From contig NZ_NFZV01000017.1 in NCBI RefSeq assembly GCF_003399765.1, forward strand, positions 38,818 to 102,817: DNA of 64,000 nt, in the 5' to 3' direction. Of this stretch, positions 18,142 through 27,155 are shown piece after piece. Position 1 is the first letter of the stretch; each line of letters begins with the position of its first letter. The notes below the pieces were generated by a model. The model had not been told where the DNA came from. It ran no database searches and saw only the letters and a program-made list of their open reading frames with translations. Made by a program: the position numbers and the translations under genes. Source of the DNA: Alkalilimnicola ehrlichii. Its GTDB lineage: Bacteria > Pseudomonadota > Gammaproteobacteria > Nitrococcales > AK92.

Positions 18142-19122
18142 CTACTCGCAGAGTAACACGGTGGCACCAGTCGTTAAGCGTTGCTCCAGGGCGTCTTGCG
18201 CCTGTGCTGCCGAGGCAAGCGGATAAGTCTGGTTGACTGGAATGGTAAGCACGCCTTGGCGCACCCAATCGATAAGCTCAGCGGCAGAGGCTTCGAGTGC
18301 TTGGCGTTCGGCGATATAGGTAAATAAGCTCGGACGAGTGAGGTAAAGAGAGCCTTTGCCGGCGAGCAGCCCAATATTAAAGGGCGCAATAGCCCCCGAG
18401 GACTGGCCAAAGCTGACCATCGTGCCCAGCGGTTTGAGGCAGTCTAGCGAGCGCTCGAACGTGGCCTGCCCGACCGAGTCGTAAACCACATCCACTCCGC
18501 GCCCGTGCGTGAGCGCTCGGGTTGCCTCGACAAAGTCGTCCTGTCGATAGTCGATCGGATGATCGCAGCCGTTGGCGCGCGCCTGCTCGGCTTTCGCCGC
18601 AGAGCCGACGGTGCCGATGACCGTTGCCCCTAGATGTTTGGCTGCCTGGCATAGCAGGCTGCCGACGCCGCCGGCTGCGGCGTGTACCAAAACGGTGTGT
18701 CCGGGGGCAACGGGAAAGGTCCGCCGCAGTAAGATCTGGGCCGTCATGCCCTTTAATAGCATCGCCGCCGCGGTTTGGTCGTCGATATCGTCGGGTATCC
18801 GTACCAGCCGCTCGGCCGGCAGCGTGCGGCGTTCGCAGTACGCGCCAGGGGTAGGATAGACATAACCTACCCGGTCGCCGGGTTGTAAGTCTTGCACGTG
18901 TTCGCCGATGGCTTCGACTACGCCTACGGCCTCGACGCCGGGCGTAAACGGCAAGCTCGGCGGTGGGTATAGGCCGGTGCGAAAGTAGATATCGATGAAG
19001 TTAAGGCCGACTGCCCGATGTCTGACGAGCACCTCGTGCGGGCCGGGTGCGGTAGGGTCCGGAACGTTCTCCCAGCGAAGGACGTTGCTGTCGCCGTGTT
19101 CGTGCACGAGGATAGCTTGCAT
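18142..19122 (-). CDS. qor: NADPH:quinone oxidoreductase (zeta-crystallin type)
   Basis: A 326-residue zinc-free medium-chain dehydrogenase that reduces quinones with NADPH. Visible are the N-terminal GroES-like fold (VGLNFIDIYFRTGLYP, GVEAVGVVEAIG), the nucleotide-binding VLVHAAAGGVGSLLCQAAKHLGA loop, and the C-terminal PLASAAQAQDALEQRLTTGATVLL. There are no Cys/His zinc ligands at the usual alcohol-dehydrogenase positions. It is followed on the same strand by nothing close, and is downstream of hemH with a 37-base gap, so the two may be cotranscribed. Confidence 0.9.
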   Translation of the reverse strand: MQAILVHEHGDSNVLRWENVPDPTAPGPHEVLVRHRAVGLNFIDIYFRTGLYPPPSLPFTPGVEAVGVVEAIGEHVQDLQPGDRVGYVYPTPGAYCERRTLPAERLVRIPDDIDDQTAAAMLLKGMTAQILLRRTFPVAPGHTVLVHAAAGGVGSLLCQAAKHLGATVIGTVGSAAKAEQARANGCDHPIDYRQDDFVEATRALTHGRGVDVVYDSVGQATFERSLDCLKPLGTMVSFGQSSGAIAPFNIGLLAGKGSLYLTRPSLFTYIAERQALEASAAELIDWVRQGVLTIPVNQTYPLASAAQAQDALEQRLTTGATVLLCE

Positions 19123-19159
19123 GTTCGTTGCTCCCTTGGGTCTACGGCGGCCTTCTTGT

Positions 19160-20161
19160 CTAAAGCCAGCTTTGTATCTGGCGACCGACTAGGCTCGCGA
19201 GGGCCGCGATGTGCTCCGGACGGTCGTTCAGGCAGGGGATGTAGCGGAAGTTCTCGCCGCCGGCGTCCAGAAATAAATCCCGGTTTTCCATGGCGTTTTC
19301 TTCCAAGGTTTCCAAGCAATCGACGGCAAAACCGGGGCACACCAAGTCTACCTTACGAGTACCGCTGCGCGCCATTTTCTTCAGTGTCTTGTCCGTATAC
19401 GGTTTGAGCCATTCCTTAGGCCCGAAGCGGGATTGAAAGGTCATCACCCACTCTTGCTCGTGCAGGCCGAGCTTAGCGGCGATCAGCTCCGCTGTGCGGG
19501 CGCACTGGTCGCGATAGGGGTCGCCCAAATCGACGTATTTACGCGGAATACCGTGAAAGGAGAGAACTAGTTTGTCGGCAGTACCGCGTTGTTCGCGGAA
19601 CTCGCGAATACTATGCGCCATGGCCTCGATATAGCGCGCGTCGTCATGATAATCGCGGACGAAGCGAAGCTCGGGTAGGTTGCGTCGTTTGCGCAGCAGC
19701 TTGCTCACAGCGTCGAACGTCGATGCCGTGGTGGTTGCGCTGTATTGCGGATAAAGCGGAAGTACGAGCAGGCGTTCGACGCCGGCAGCCTCCAGCTCGG
19801 CCAATGCCTGCTCAAGCGAGGGGTTGCCGTAGCGCATGCCCAACGCCACCGGTATCGGCTGTTCGAACCGCTCGCGCAGCGCTTTTTGCAAGGCTGACGC
19901 CTGGCGGCGGGATATGGCGAGTAAGGGCGAGCCTTCCTCGGTCCATACCCGCCGATAGGCTTGCGCCGAACGGCGCGGGCGAGTCCGCAGGATGATGCCG
20001 TTGAGCACCAGCCACCACAGCGCACGCGGGGCTTCGACAATGCGGGGATCGCCAAGGAACTCCCTCAAGTAGCGTTTCAACGCTGCCGGGGTGGGTTCGT
20101 CGGGTGTCCCTAGATTGGTTAGCAGTACGCCGATGCGGCTGCCATGCGGCTCCGTATCCAT
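19160..20161 (-). CDS. hemH: Ferrochelatase
   Basis: A 333-residue enzyme that inserts iron into protoporphyrin IX. It has the N-terminal GVLLTNLGTPDEPTPAALKRYLREFL, the central LVLPLYPQYSATTTAS, the metal/proton-relay histidine in SFHGIPRKYVDLGDPY, and VCPGFAVDCLETLEE near the C-terminus. The gene lies between maeB and qor in the same direction and completes a set of haem genes (hemC, hemD, hemX, hemY, hemH) within 8 kb, though on the other strand. Confidence 0.94.
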   Translation of the reverse strand: MDTEPHGSRIGVLLTNLGTPDEPTPAALKRYLREFLGDPRIVEAPRALWWLVLNGIILRTRPRRSAQAYRRVWTEEGSPLLAISRRQASALQKALRERFEQPIPVALGMRYGNPSLEQALAELEAAGVERLLVLPLYPQYSATTTASTFDAVSKLLRKRRNLPELRFVRDYHDDARYIEAMAHSIREFREQRGTADKLVLSFHGIPRKYVDLGDPYRDQCARTAELIAAKLGLHEQEWVMTFQSRFGPKEWLKPYTDKTLKKMARSGTRKVDLVCPGFAVDCLETLEENAMENRDLFLDAGGENFRYIPCLNDRPEHIAALASLVGRQIQSWL

Positions 20162-20191
20162 TGCTTATCCCCGCGCCGGGTGGCTTTACGT

Positions 20192-22486
20192 TTATTCCTC
20201 TTCGCTTGCCGGTCGTGGGTGTAGCATGGCTGCTTCCACGGCGGCCAGAGCGCTCATGTTAACGATGCCGCGCACGGTAGTGGACGGCGTCAGAATATGA
20301 GCGGGCTTGGCGCTACCAAGCAAAATCGGACCAACCGACACGCCTTCCCCAATCGTTTTCAATAAGTTGAAGGAGATGTTCGACGCATCCAAGGACGGCA
20401 TGATCAGCAGATTGGCCTGTCCCTTGAGGTTGGAGTTGGGGAAAATGCGGTCGCGGATCTGTTCGGAAATCGCTGCATCGCCGTGCATCTCGCCCTCGAC
20501 TTCCAGCGACGGGTCGCGATCCTGAATCAGCTGCAAAGCCTCGCGCATTTTCTGCGCCGACGGGTAGTCGGAGCTACCGAAGCTGGAGTGCGACAACAGG
20601 GCGACTTTGGGCGTGATGCCGAAGCGGCGCACTTCGTCCGCGGCCAGTACCGTGGCTTCGGCGATCTGATGCGCGGTAGGATCGTGATTGACGTAGGTAT
20701 CGCACACGAAGAAGGTGCCCTTAGGCACGATAAGACCGTTCATCGCGGCCATGTGGCGTACGCCCGGGCGCGGCCCGATGATCTGCTCGACGTAGCCCAT
20801 CTGCCGGTGATAGCGGCCGACGAGGCCGGCCAGCATGGCGTCGGCCTCGCCGCGCCGAACCATAAGCGCCGCGATGACCGTGTTGCGGGTGCGTACGATC
20901 TGCCGCGCCCGCGCCGGGGTCACGCCCTTGCGCTCCATGATTTCGTGATATTGCTGCCAATACTTGCGGTAGCGCGGATCGTCTTCGGTGTCGACCAGCT
21001 CGAAGTCTTTGCCGGCTTCCAATCGCAGACCCAGTTTCCGGACCCGCATTTCGATGACTTTGCGCCGCCCGACGAGCACCGGAAAGCACAGCCCGTCGTC
21101 GACCACCGCCTGCACCGCGCGCAGTACGCGATCCTCTTCGCCTTCGGCGTAGACCACCCGGCGCGTGTCCTGCCGGGCGCGCTCGAAGATCGGCTTCATG
21201 ACCAGGCCGGATTGGAATACGAACTGGTTGAGGTTGGCGCGATAAGCGGCGAAATCCTCGATCGGCCGGTTTGCGACGCCGCTTTCCATCGCCGCGCGGG
21301 CAACAGCCGGCGCGATTCGCGTAATCAGGCGCGGATCGAAGGGCTTTGGAATTAAGTATTCCGGGCCGAATTTCAGCGGCTTGCCGCCATAGGCCGCTAC
21401 TACCACGTCGGAGGATTCCGCCATGGTCAGATCGGCAATCGCCCGGACGGCGGCTAGCTTCATTTCCTCGTTAATCGTGGTGGCGCCGACATCCAGCGCG
21501 CCACGGAAAATAAACGGGAAGCAGAGAACGTTATTGACCTGGTTCGGATAGTCCGAGCGGCCGGTAGCAATGATGCTGTCCGGGCGAGCCTCCTGGGCGA
21601 CTTCCGGCAGAATCTCAGGAATCGGGTTGGACAGCGCCATGATGATCGGCTTGTCCGCCATCGTCTTGATCATGTCGGCGGTAACCAAGCCCGGACCGGA
21701 CAGGCCGAGGAAGATATCCGCACCGACCATCGCTTCGCTCAGGGTGCGTGCTTCGGTGTCCGCGGCATAGATTTCTTTGCGCGGGTCCATGCCGTCTTTA
21801 CGGCCTTTATAAATCACGCCGCGGGAGTCGCAGGCGATGATGTTTTCCGTCTTCAGCCCCATGCTGACCAAGAGGTCCATGCAGGCGATTGCCGCTGCCC
21901 CTGCGCCGGAGGTGACCAGGCGGACTTCTTCCATCTTCTTGTCTACCACGCGCAGGCCGTTGAGAACGGCAGCCGCGGTAATGATGGCCGTGCCATGCTG
22001 ATCGTCGTGGAAGACGGGAATATTCATCCGTTCGCGCAGCGCCGACTCGACCTGGAAACACTCCGGAGCTTTGATGTCTTCCAGATTGATGCCGCCGAAC
22101 GTAGGCTCCAGGCTGGCAATGATATCGACCAGCTTGGCCGGGTCGCGCTCGTCGATTTCGATGTCGAACACGTCGATCCCGGCGAACTTTTTGAACAGTA
22201 CGCCTTTACCCTCCATCACCGGTTTCGCGGCGAGTGGGCCGATAGCGCCGAGGCCGAGCACGGCGGTACCGTTGGTAATCACGGCGACCAGGTTACCCCG
22301 CGAGGTGACGGTGGACGCTTCTTGCGGGTCGTCTACGATGGCTTCGCAGGCGGCCGCTACGCCAGGAGAGTAGGCAAGCGCAAGGTCGCGTTGGTTGGCC
22401 AGCGGTTTAGTGGGCGTTACTTGTATTTTGCCGGCGGGAGCTTGGCGGTGGTACTCGAGTGCGGCATCACGCAGATCGTCGGACAT
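20192..22486 (-). CDS. maeB: NADP-dependent malic enzyme with phosphotransacetylase-like domain
   Basis: A 764-residue MaeB-type enzyme. Residues 1-430 carry the malic enzyme: [39 protein letters not shown] and the NAD(P)-binding [16 protein letters not shown]. Residues 430-764 are the PTA-like domain ([33 protein letters not shown]), which in this family is regulatory (acetyl-CoA binding) rather than catalytic. It decarboxylates malate to pyruvate, yielding NADPH. The length is typical. Confidence 0.95.
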   Translation of the reverse strand: MSDDLRDAALEYHRQAPAGKIQVTPTKPLANQRDLALAYSPGVAAACEAIVDDPQEASTVTSRGNLVAVITNGTAVLGLGAIGPLAAKPVMEGKGVLFKKFAGIDVFDIEIDERDPAKLVDIIASLEPTFGGINLEDIKAPECFQVESALRERMNIPVFHDDQHGTAIITAAAVLNGLRVVDKKMEEVRLVTSGAGAAAIACMDLLVSMGLKTENIIACDSRGVIYKGRKDGMDPRKEIYAADTEARTLSEAMVGADIFLGLSGPGLVTADMIKTMADKPIIMALSNPIPEILPEVAQEARPDSIIATGRSDYPNQVNNVLCFPFIFRGALDVGATTINEEMKLAAVRAIADLTMAESSDVVVAAYGGKPLKFGPEYLIPKPFDPRLITRIAPAVARAAMESGVANRPIEDFAAYRANLNQFVFQSGLVMKPIFERARQDTRRVVYAEGEEDRVLRAVQAVVDDGLCFPVLVGRRKVIEMRVRKLGLRLEAGKDFELVDTEDDPRYRKYWQQYHEIMERKGVTPARARQIVRTRNTVIAALMVRRGEADAMLAGLVGRYHRQMGYVEQIIGPRPGVRHMAAMNGLIVPKGTFFVCDTYVNHDPTAHQIAEATVLAADEVRRFGITPKVALLSHSSFGSSDYPSAQKMREALQLIQDRDPSLEVEGEMHGDAAISEQIRDRIFPNSNLKGQANLLIMPSLDASNISFNLLKTIGEGVSVGPILLGSAKPAHILTPSTTVRGIVNMSALAAVEAAMLHPRPASEEE

Positions 22487-23193
22487 TTATTCTCTCCGGA
22501 ATGCGGTGGCGGCTGAGGCATTGGGGGGCGGCAAGCATGACTCGACAAGGCCCGATTTGGCGATAGCCAACAGGCCTCTTGACAGAGCTTATGCTGGTCC
22601 CCCGCAAGCGCAGGCGCATAGTATAGAATGTCGGCCCTATACAAGGCCACAGGTATCGATGTGCAAGGCCTGTGGAATTCTCTCCTCCACCTATCTTCGC
22701 CGGCATGTGAGAAAACGTTCGGGCGGAGGCTTTCCGCCTTGTCCTTTTCCCAGCTGCTAGATAGGTGCATATTCGTGGTCTGCACACCATAAGGAAACAC
22801 TGAGTAACTCCCTAGCAGGAAGCGGCAAAAGTCGCTCCTGGCCTTTGGGTCGTTAGCTACTTCAAGACCCACCCGGTAGGGATTGGTAAGGAAGTTACCT
22901 ACTGTTTCCTTAAATCTATGATATACGCCCGGACGCATTCTTAGAAATAGCGCAAAGAAATGCTGATAGTTGTCTTAGGTAACGAGCTTATGACGCTAAC
23001 CGCCTTGAGTCTTGCCGCGTTATTAAAATATAGTTAGATCAACAAGATCCTTTCCTATCTGGCACGCTCTCATGGTCGAGAGTGCGGAAAAGCGAATAAT
23101 AAGAATGGAAATTGGAATGTCCCATGCAAGGAGAGCCCCGGTGCTTGCTTGTCAAGAAAATGCCGGTTTACCGTTGTCGGTCGGTGACGTGAC
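22487..23193. other. 707-base intergenic region, AT-richer than its surroundings
   Basis: No convincing gene is seen. A reverse frame (22417-22938, 173 codons) overlaps the maeB start, has no ribosome site I trust, and matches no family I know; its first half (residues 1-70) looks somewhat protein-like. The right half, about 22900-23190, is clearly AT-richer than the flanking genes. The region marks the junction between housekeeping genes and the type VI cargo island and may hold the island promoter or an insertion remnant. Confidence 0.4.
23062..23085. promoter_or_regulatory. Hairpin upstream of the type VI cargo genes
   Basis: GCACGCTCTC (23062-23071) pairs with GAGAGTGC (23078-23085) with one bulged G and a 6-base loop. 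It lies about 110 bases before the first gene of the island. It could be a regulator-binding palindrome; there is no T-tract. Confidence 0.35.
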
Positions 23194-24399
23194 ATGATGC
23201 GGCTACCCTATCTTAAAGGCCATCAGCGCTCGGCGGAGGGCCTATATAAACAACGCCTCATGTTTCTTGGCCAGCCTTTTACCGAAGCAACGCTATTAGA
23301 CAGCATAGAATCTCGCTTACGGCGAGACGTAACCGCGGTTGCGAAAGCTGGGTATCCGAAGGACGCGCCCAATAAACCGGCGGAAGTTTTCGTTGCTTGT
23401 GCGTGCGCCGGTTTTCGCCAAGACGCCGATGCCTGCGGGCCGGCGGTGGACTTGGCTAAGTGCTCGCCCGCACATACTCGCGCTGTTCTGGACGCCTGGA
23501 TGCTCTGCTCGCCACCGAATCTCGACGATGAGTTTCTAGGCCTGGCGCGTGCCTATGCTCCATTAGGCCCCGGTTTGGTCGAGCTTTATCAGGCAACCGG
23601 GCGGACCATTGCCAACGACTCGATCGAGGCGCTTGAATCCCTGGCTACGGAGGATGCGGCATTAAGAGCGGCGTTATTGCATTACGCGGCCGTTCGAACC
23701 GATGCGCCCGTAGAGCACTTCGCCTCTTTCTACGACAGCCAGGATGAGCGCATCCAGCTCAGCGCCGTATGGGGAGCGCTACTAAGACATGACATAGACG
23801 CGAAGCAGATCGTCCGGAATAAGGCCCAACAGACGGAAAACGTAACTCAATGGGGACGTTTGCTCGCGCTGCTCGGCGAAGTCGAAGACTTGCCGTTGCT
23901 ACAACGGCTTGCCGAGGTCGAGCCCAAACAGGGGCTGCCGCTTTTGGCCTTGCACGGGCGGCGGGAGAGCGTACCGCTATTGCTGCATGCCCTCACGAGC
24001 GCGGAAACCGCGGAATCGGCGGCATCGGCCTGGTATCGCTTATTCGGCATTAACTTACCGCAGAAGCCCCGTTTCGCGGTGGTTGATAACGCCGGTAAGG
24101 AAGAGGTGCCGGTTGGCGGAGAGACGGCGGATGCTTCGGCCGCCGAGATGCAGTGGGAGCAGATGCGCGAGCAGTGGCCTGACGATGAGCGTCGCTTATA
24201 CGGCTGTAGCGTCAATGCCCCGAATCTTGCGAGCTTAGCTCTGCAGCGGGCCGGCGAGCAGGCCGTCGACTTGTTGGATTTGCTGCTATTCATCAGCGGC
24301 GGCCAAGTATATTGCCACCCCCGCTTATTTATCGAGATCCGACAAAGTCAGCTCTCAGCTTACGAAAAGCCTAGGAGTGAGGACGGTAAACATGCTTGA
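23194..24399 (+). CDS. HEAT-repeat-like type VI-associated protein (TIGR02270-like)
   Basis: A 401-residue soluble helical protein with HEAT-like units such as LPLLALHGRRESVPLLLHALTSAETAESAASAWYRLFGINLP. The pattern, ending in a G(I/V)xLP segment after the repeats, resembles the TIGR02270 family of conserved proteins found next to DUF2169 and PAAR-like genes. The ribosome site is weak; ATG at 23194 is used. The last codons overlap the ATG of the DUF2169 gene (ATGCTTGA), so the two are translationally coupled. A role as scaffold or chaperone for effector loading is inferred from context only. Confidence 0.6.
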   Translation: MMRLPYLKGHQRSAEGLYKQRLMFLGQPFTEATLLDSIESRLRRDVTAVAKAGYPKDAPNKPAEVFVACACAGFRQDADACGPAVDLAKCSPAHTRAVLDAWMLCSPPNLDDEFLGLARAYAPLGPGLVELYQATGRTIANDSIEALESLATEDAALRAALLHYAAVRTDAPVEHFASFYDSQDERIQLSAVWGALLRHDIDAKQIVRNKAQQTENVTQWGRLLALLGEVEDLPLLQRLAEVEPKQGLPLLALHGRRESVPLLLHALTSAETAESAASAWYRLFGINLPQKPRFAVVDNAGKEEVPVGGETADASAAEMQWEQMREQWPDDERRLYGCSVNAPNLASLALQRAGEQAVDLLDLLLFISGGQVYCHPRLFIEIRQSQLSAYEKPRSEDGKHA

Positions 24400-25387
24400 A
24401 CTCGTTAATCGCAGCGATTGGCAGGCAGGTTTGTTTCCCGGCTGGAACATACAAGCGCGCCGCCAATTTACCCTGGTTGTGAAAGCGGGGTTTCAATTCG
24501 ACGAAGCGGGCACGGTCGAGCCGCTCGAAGAAAGCGCGGCCATCGAACCAAGCGAGCGCTATTTTGATAAACCGGCTGAGAGTAGCCTTGCCGCTGCTCC
24601 CGATGTGGCGCCGTTCAAACTGGGGAGCGAGGTACTGCTTACCGGCACGGCATACCCGGCCAAGCAGGGCGCGCGGGCGGCGGAAACCGAGCTGGCCATT
24701 GATTTTGGTCGCGGCGAGCCCTGGAAAAAGCGGTTGCTTGTTATTGGCGCCTGGCACTGGGCCAGGCAATTTATATCCGCCGCCCCGAGCGATCCGGAGC
24801 CGTTGACGGCGGTGCCGCTGCGTTATGAATATGCCTACGGCGGTGTTGACGAAGGCCACGGCATCGCTTTTGCCGCCAATCCGGTCGGCCTCGGTTACAG
24901 CAAATTCGACCGGCGCCGCATTGGCCGGCCCTTGCCGCAAATAGGCCAGGGTAGGGAATTTGCTCGCAATCCCAGCAAACGAAAAAGCCCGGCGGGTTAT
25001 GGCCCTTTACCTTACGACTGGTCCCCGCGTCGCGAGTTGCGTCCGGCCACGGACGAAGCGGCGGCGGATGCCGGCGCGTGCCCGATGATCCCTCCGTTAC
25101 CCGCGGCGATGCACAACGCAGCACCCGTCGATCAGCGCTTCGACGAACCTTTTTGCGGCGGAGAAAACGTTCGTCTGAGCGGTTTCTTTGCCGAGCAACG
25201 CTCGGTACAGCTCGTGCTCCCAAGCCTCCGGCCTCACGCATGGCTGCGGGTTGGCGAGGCGTCGGAAGTTCTTAACCTTGTCTGTGACACGCTAGTGATC
25301 GACACCGATCTGCGGCAGTTTCACCTGGTCTATCGCGCCGCCATTCCGTGGCGGTGGCAGCCGCCAAAAGCGGTTGGGTCGTGCTGA
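24392..25387 (+). CDS. DUF2169-family type VI secretion accessory protein
   Basis: A 331-residue protein beginning MLELVNRSDWQAGLFPGWN, followed by FTLVVKAGFQFDEAG, LLTGTAYPAKQ, PLRYEYAYGG and NPVGLGY, all standard DUF2169 landmarks. DUF2169 proteins act as adaptors that help load effectors onto the VgrG/PAAR spike of the type VI secretion system. ATG at 24392 is chosen: GAGGA lies 8 bases before it and the start overlaps the upstream stop codon. The next gene but one encodes the PAAR-like protein it would serve. Confidence 0.85.
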   Translation: MLELVNRSDWQAGLFPGWNIQARRQFTLVVKAGFQFDEAGTVEPLEESAAIEPSERYFDKPAESSLAAAPDVAPFKLGSEVLLTGTAYPAKQGARAAETELAIDFGRGEPWKKRLLVIGAWHWARQFISAAPSDPEPLTAVPLRYEYAYGGVDEGHGIAFAANPVGLGYSKFDRRRIGRPLPQIGQGREFARNPSKRKSPAGYGPLPYDWSPRRELRPATDEAAADAGACPMIPPLPAAMHNAAPVDQRFDEPFCGGENVRLSGFFAEQRSVQLVLPSLRPHAWLRVGEASEVLNLVCDTLVIDTDLRQFHLVYRAAIPWRWQPPKAVGSC

Positions 25388-25433
25388 GCGAGCGGATAAC
25401 GAGTGACGGCGAAACGCGGAAGGAAACCGCCTA

Positions 25434-26597
25434 ATGATACGTATCATCGGAGTTGGCACTGCAACTCAGGCCGGGAATCAGCCTTTCGCCGCCCTGGCGG
25501 CGCTTGCGACCAATAGAGTCGGGGCCCGGCCCGAAGCCGACAAACGCGCACCGGCCGTGCGTGGCGGCGAAAACGTGCCGATCCTAGTCGCTCGTGCCGG
25601 TACGGAAGACGTCTACGGGCCCGATTGGGAGGAGTTGCTGCTGCCTTCTCCCTATGACTCCCCGCCGCCGCTGGCGGATGACCACATCGTCCGGGAGTTT
25701 TATCTCGCCGACACTCCGCAAGAGCGGATGATGCGCTTAGCGCATTTCGCTCTGAAGCCGCTTCTGGCAAGCCTTCCCGACAGCGCCCTAACGGAATCCA
25801 CTCTCGTCTATCTATTAGTACCGCCTCCCGACGTAACCCGCAGCCGAGGCGTTGACTGGGAGCACGTTATCGAGCGGCTGCGGGTGAGCAATCGAAGATT
25901 GGCTCCTTGCCAATTCCGCTGTGTGCCGCTGCAAGAAAGTGCGGCCGACGAGTTGAATAGCGTCCAGGCCGAACTGGCGGCAGGACACTGGCACACGGTG
26001 CTATTTGGCGGCGTAGACTCTCTGGTGGACGCTCGCACGCTATGGGAGCTTGCTCTGCAGGAGGGCCGCGCCGCGACGGAAGGCTCCGGTCAAGGTGTCG
26101 TTGCCGGCGAGGCCGCCGCTTTTATCGCCCTCAGCGGGGCGGATGCCGACGATGGCGCTACCCACAGCTACTTAGCCGCCGTCGCCAGCGAACCGGAGCC
26201 GAATGTCGGGCAGGCCGACGAACGGATTATGAGCGGGTTATATAACGCTGCCCGCCGAGCGCTGGAGCAAGCCGGATGGGTACCGCAGCGCGTCGATCAG
26301 GTATCGGTCAACCTGCAAGCCGAAGTCGTCGATGAATTGGAGTGGCATCAAGTCAGTCGGCGCTTATGGCGAGTCGCCGACGGCCTCCGGGCGCCCCCTT
26401 TACAACGTCCGGCGGCGGTCTTTGGCGATGTCGGCGTCGCTGCCTTGCCTTTGCAGCTGGCTTTGGCGGACGCGGAAATTCACTACCATAACGAGTGGCA
26501 ACAATTTGGCGCTTATGCAACCCCGACGGCCATACTCATCTGCGAGGCGAGCGATAAGCCGGTACGCGGAGCGGTATGCCTACAAGCTATTTCATAA
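25434..26597 (+). CDS. Degenerate beta-ketoacyl synthase-like (thiolase-fold) protein in type VI cluster
   Basis: A 387-residue protein with a thiolase/ketosynthase outline: IRIIGVGTATQAG at the start, TVLFGGVDSLVDARTL near residue 190, GVVAGEAAAFIALSG near 220, then a C-terminal half with an FGDVGVAALPLQLALA segment resembling the KAS GDxGAA loop. No cysteine occurs in the place of the nucleophile, and the histidine motifs are absent, so condensation chemistry is unlikely. It probably serves a structural or binding role in the effector module. AAGGAAA precedes the ATG by about 8 bases. Confidence 0.6.
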   Translation: MIRIIGVGTATQAGNQPFAALAALATNRVGARPEADKRAPAVRGGENVPILVARAGTEDVYGPDWEELLLPSPYDSPPPLADDHIVREFYLADTPQERMMRLAHFALKPLLASLPDSALTESTLVYLLVPPPDVTRSRGVDWEHVIERLRVSNRRLAPCQFRCVPLQESAADELNSVQAELAAGHWHTVLFGGVDSLVDARTLWELALQEGRAATEGSGQGVVAGEAAAFIALSGADADDGATHSYLAAVASEPEPNVGQADERIMSGLYNAARRALEQAGWVPQRVDQVSVNLQAEVVDELEWHQVSRRLWRVADGLRAPPLQRPAAVFGDVGVAALPLQLALADAEIHYHNEWQQFGAYATPTAILICEASDKPVRGAVCLQAIS

Positions 26598-26615
26598 CAA
26601 CGAGGAAAGGAAACC

Positions 26616-27155
26616 ATGGGCAACGTTCTGATTAACGGCCGGTCGGCCGTGCATGCCGGCTCCGGCGGCGTCGTAACCACCGTCGATGTCTGCCGAACAC
26701 CCAGCGGCAAGGGAACGGACGATATTCCCTATACCAATGTCGCCCAGTCGGCGGATGCCGGCGGCACGGCATCGAGCGTCAAGATCAACGGCCATCCGGT
26801 CTGCGTGCGGAATTCGGTGTTCAGCAAAAGTATGGGGGACGAGGCCGGGCGCAAAGGCGGGATTGTCTCCGGTACCACGCAAGGGCAGGCCGAATTCGTG
26901 ACGGCCTCGCCCAACGTTTTTATTGAAGGCGTACCGGCGGTGAGGATGGGCGACATGATGGTGTCCAACAACCGGAATACGCCGCCCGAGCCGTTGCAGC
27001 AGCCGGGCGGCACACCGCCTCCGGATTTGGCGGCCGGCGACCCGCAAGCGCAAGAGCCGGACGAAGGGCCGGACCATCACGGCCTGGAAATCAAAGGCGG
27101 CAATCTGCCCGGCCTGCGAGGCAGCGTCACCCTCGTGCAGCAGGGGGACGAGTAA
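26616..27155 (+). CDS. DUF4150 PAAR-like spike protein
   Basis: A 179-residue protein. Residues 1-130 match the PAAR-like DUF4150 domain: VLINGRSAVHAGSGG, VDVCRTPSGKGTDDIPYTN, NGHPVCVRNSVFSKSMGDEAG, and FIEGVPAVRMGDMMVSNN. This domain caps the VgrG spike of type VI secretion systems and carries effectors. The last 50 residues are a Pro/Glu-rich linker. The stop codon overlaps the effector start (TAATG), tying the two together. AGGAAAGGA precedes the start. Confidence 0.88.
   Translation: MGNVLINGRSAVHAGSGGVVTTVDVCRTPSGKGTDDIPYTNVAQSADAGGTASSVKINGHPVCVRNSVFSKSMGDEAGRKGGIVSGTTQGQAEFVTASPNVFIEGVPAVRMGDMMVSNNRNTPPEPLQQPGGTPPPDLAAGDPQAQEPDEGPDHHGLEIKGGNLPGLRGSVTLVQQGDE

Noticed and set aside
20483..21355. 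290-codon open frame on the plus strand inside maeB
   Set aside because: It is antisense to a well-conserved enzyme, has no ribosome site and its translation is His/Arg/Asp-rich as expected for an antisense shadow.
22417..22938. 173-codon reverse frame overlapping the maeB start
   Set aside because: No ribosome site, overlap with maeB, and no recognisable family. Recorded only as a property of the intergenic region.
23060..23080. Sigma-54 promoter at TGGCAC upstream of the effector island
   Set aside because: The GC element expected at -12 is missing at the required distance; the bases belong to a hairpin instead.
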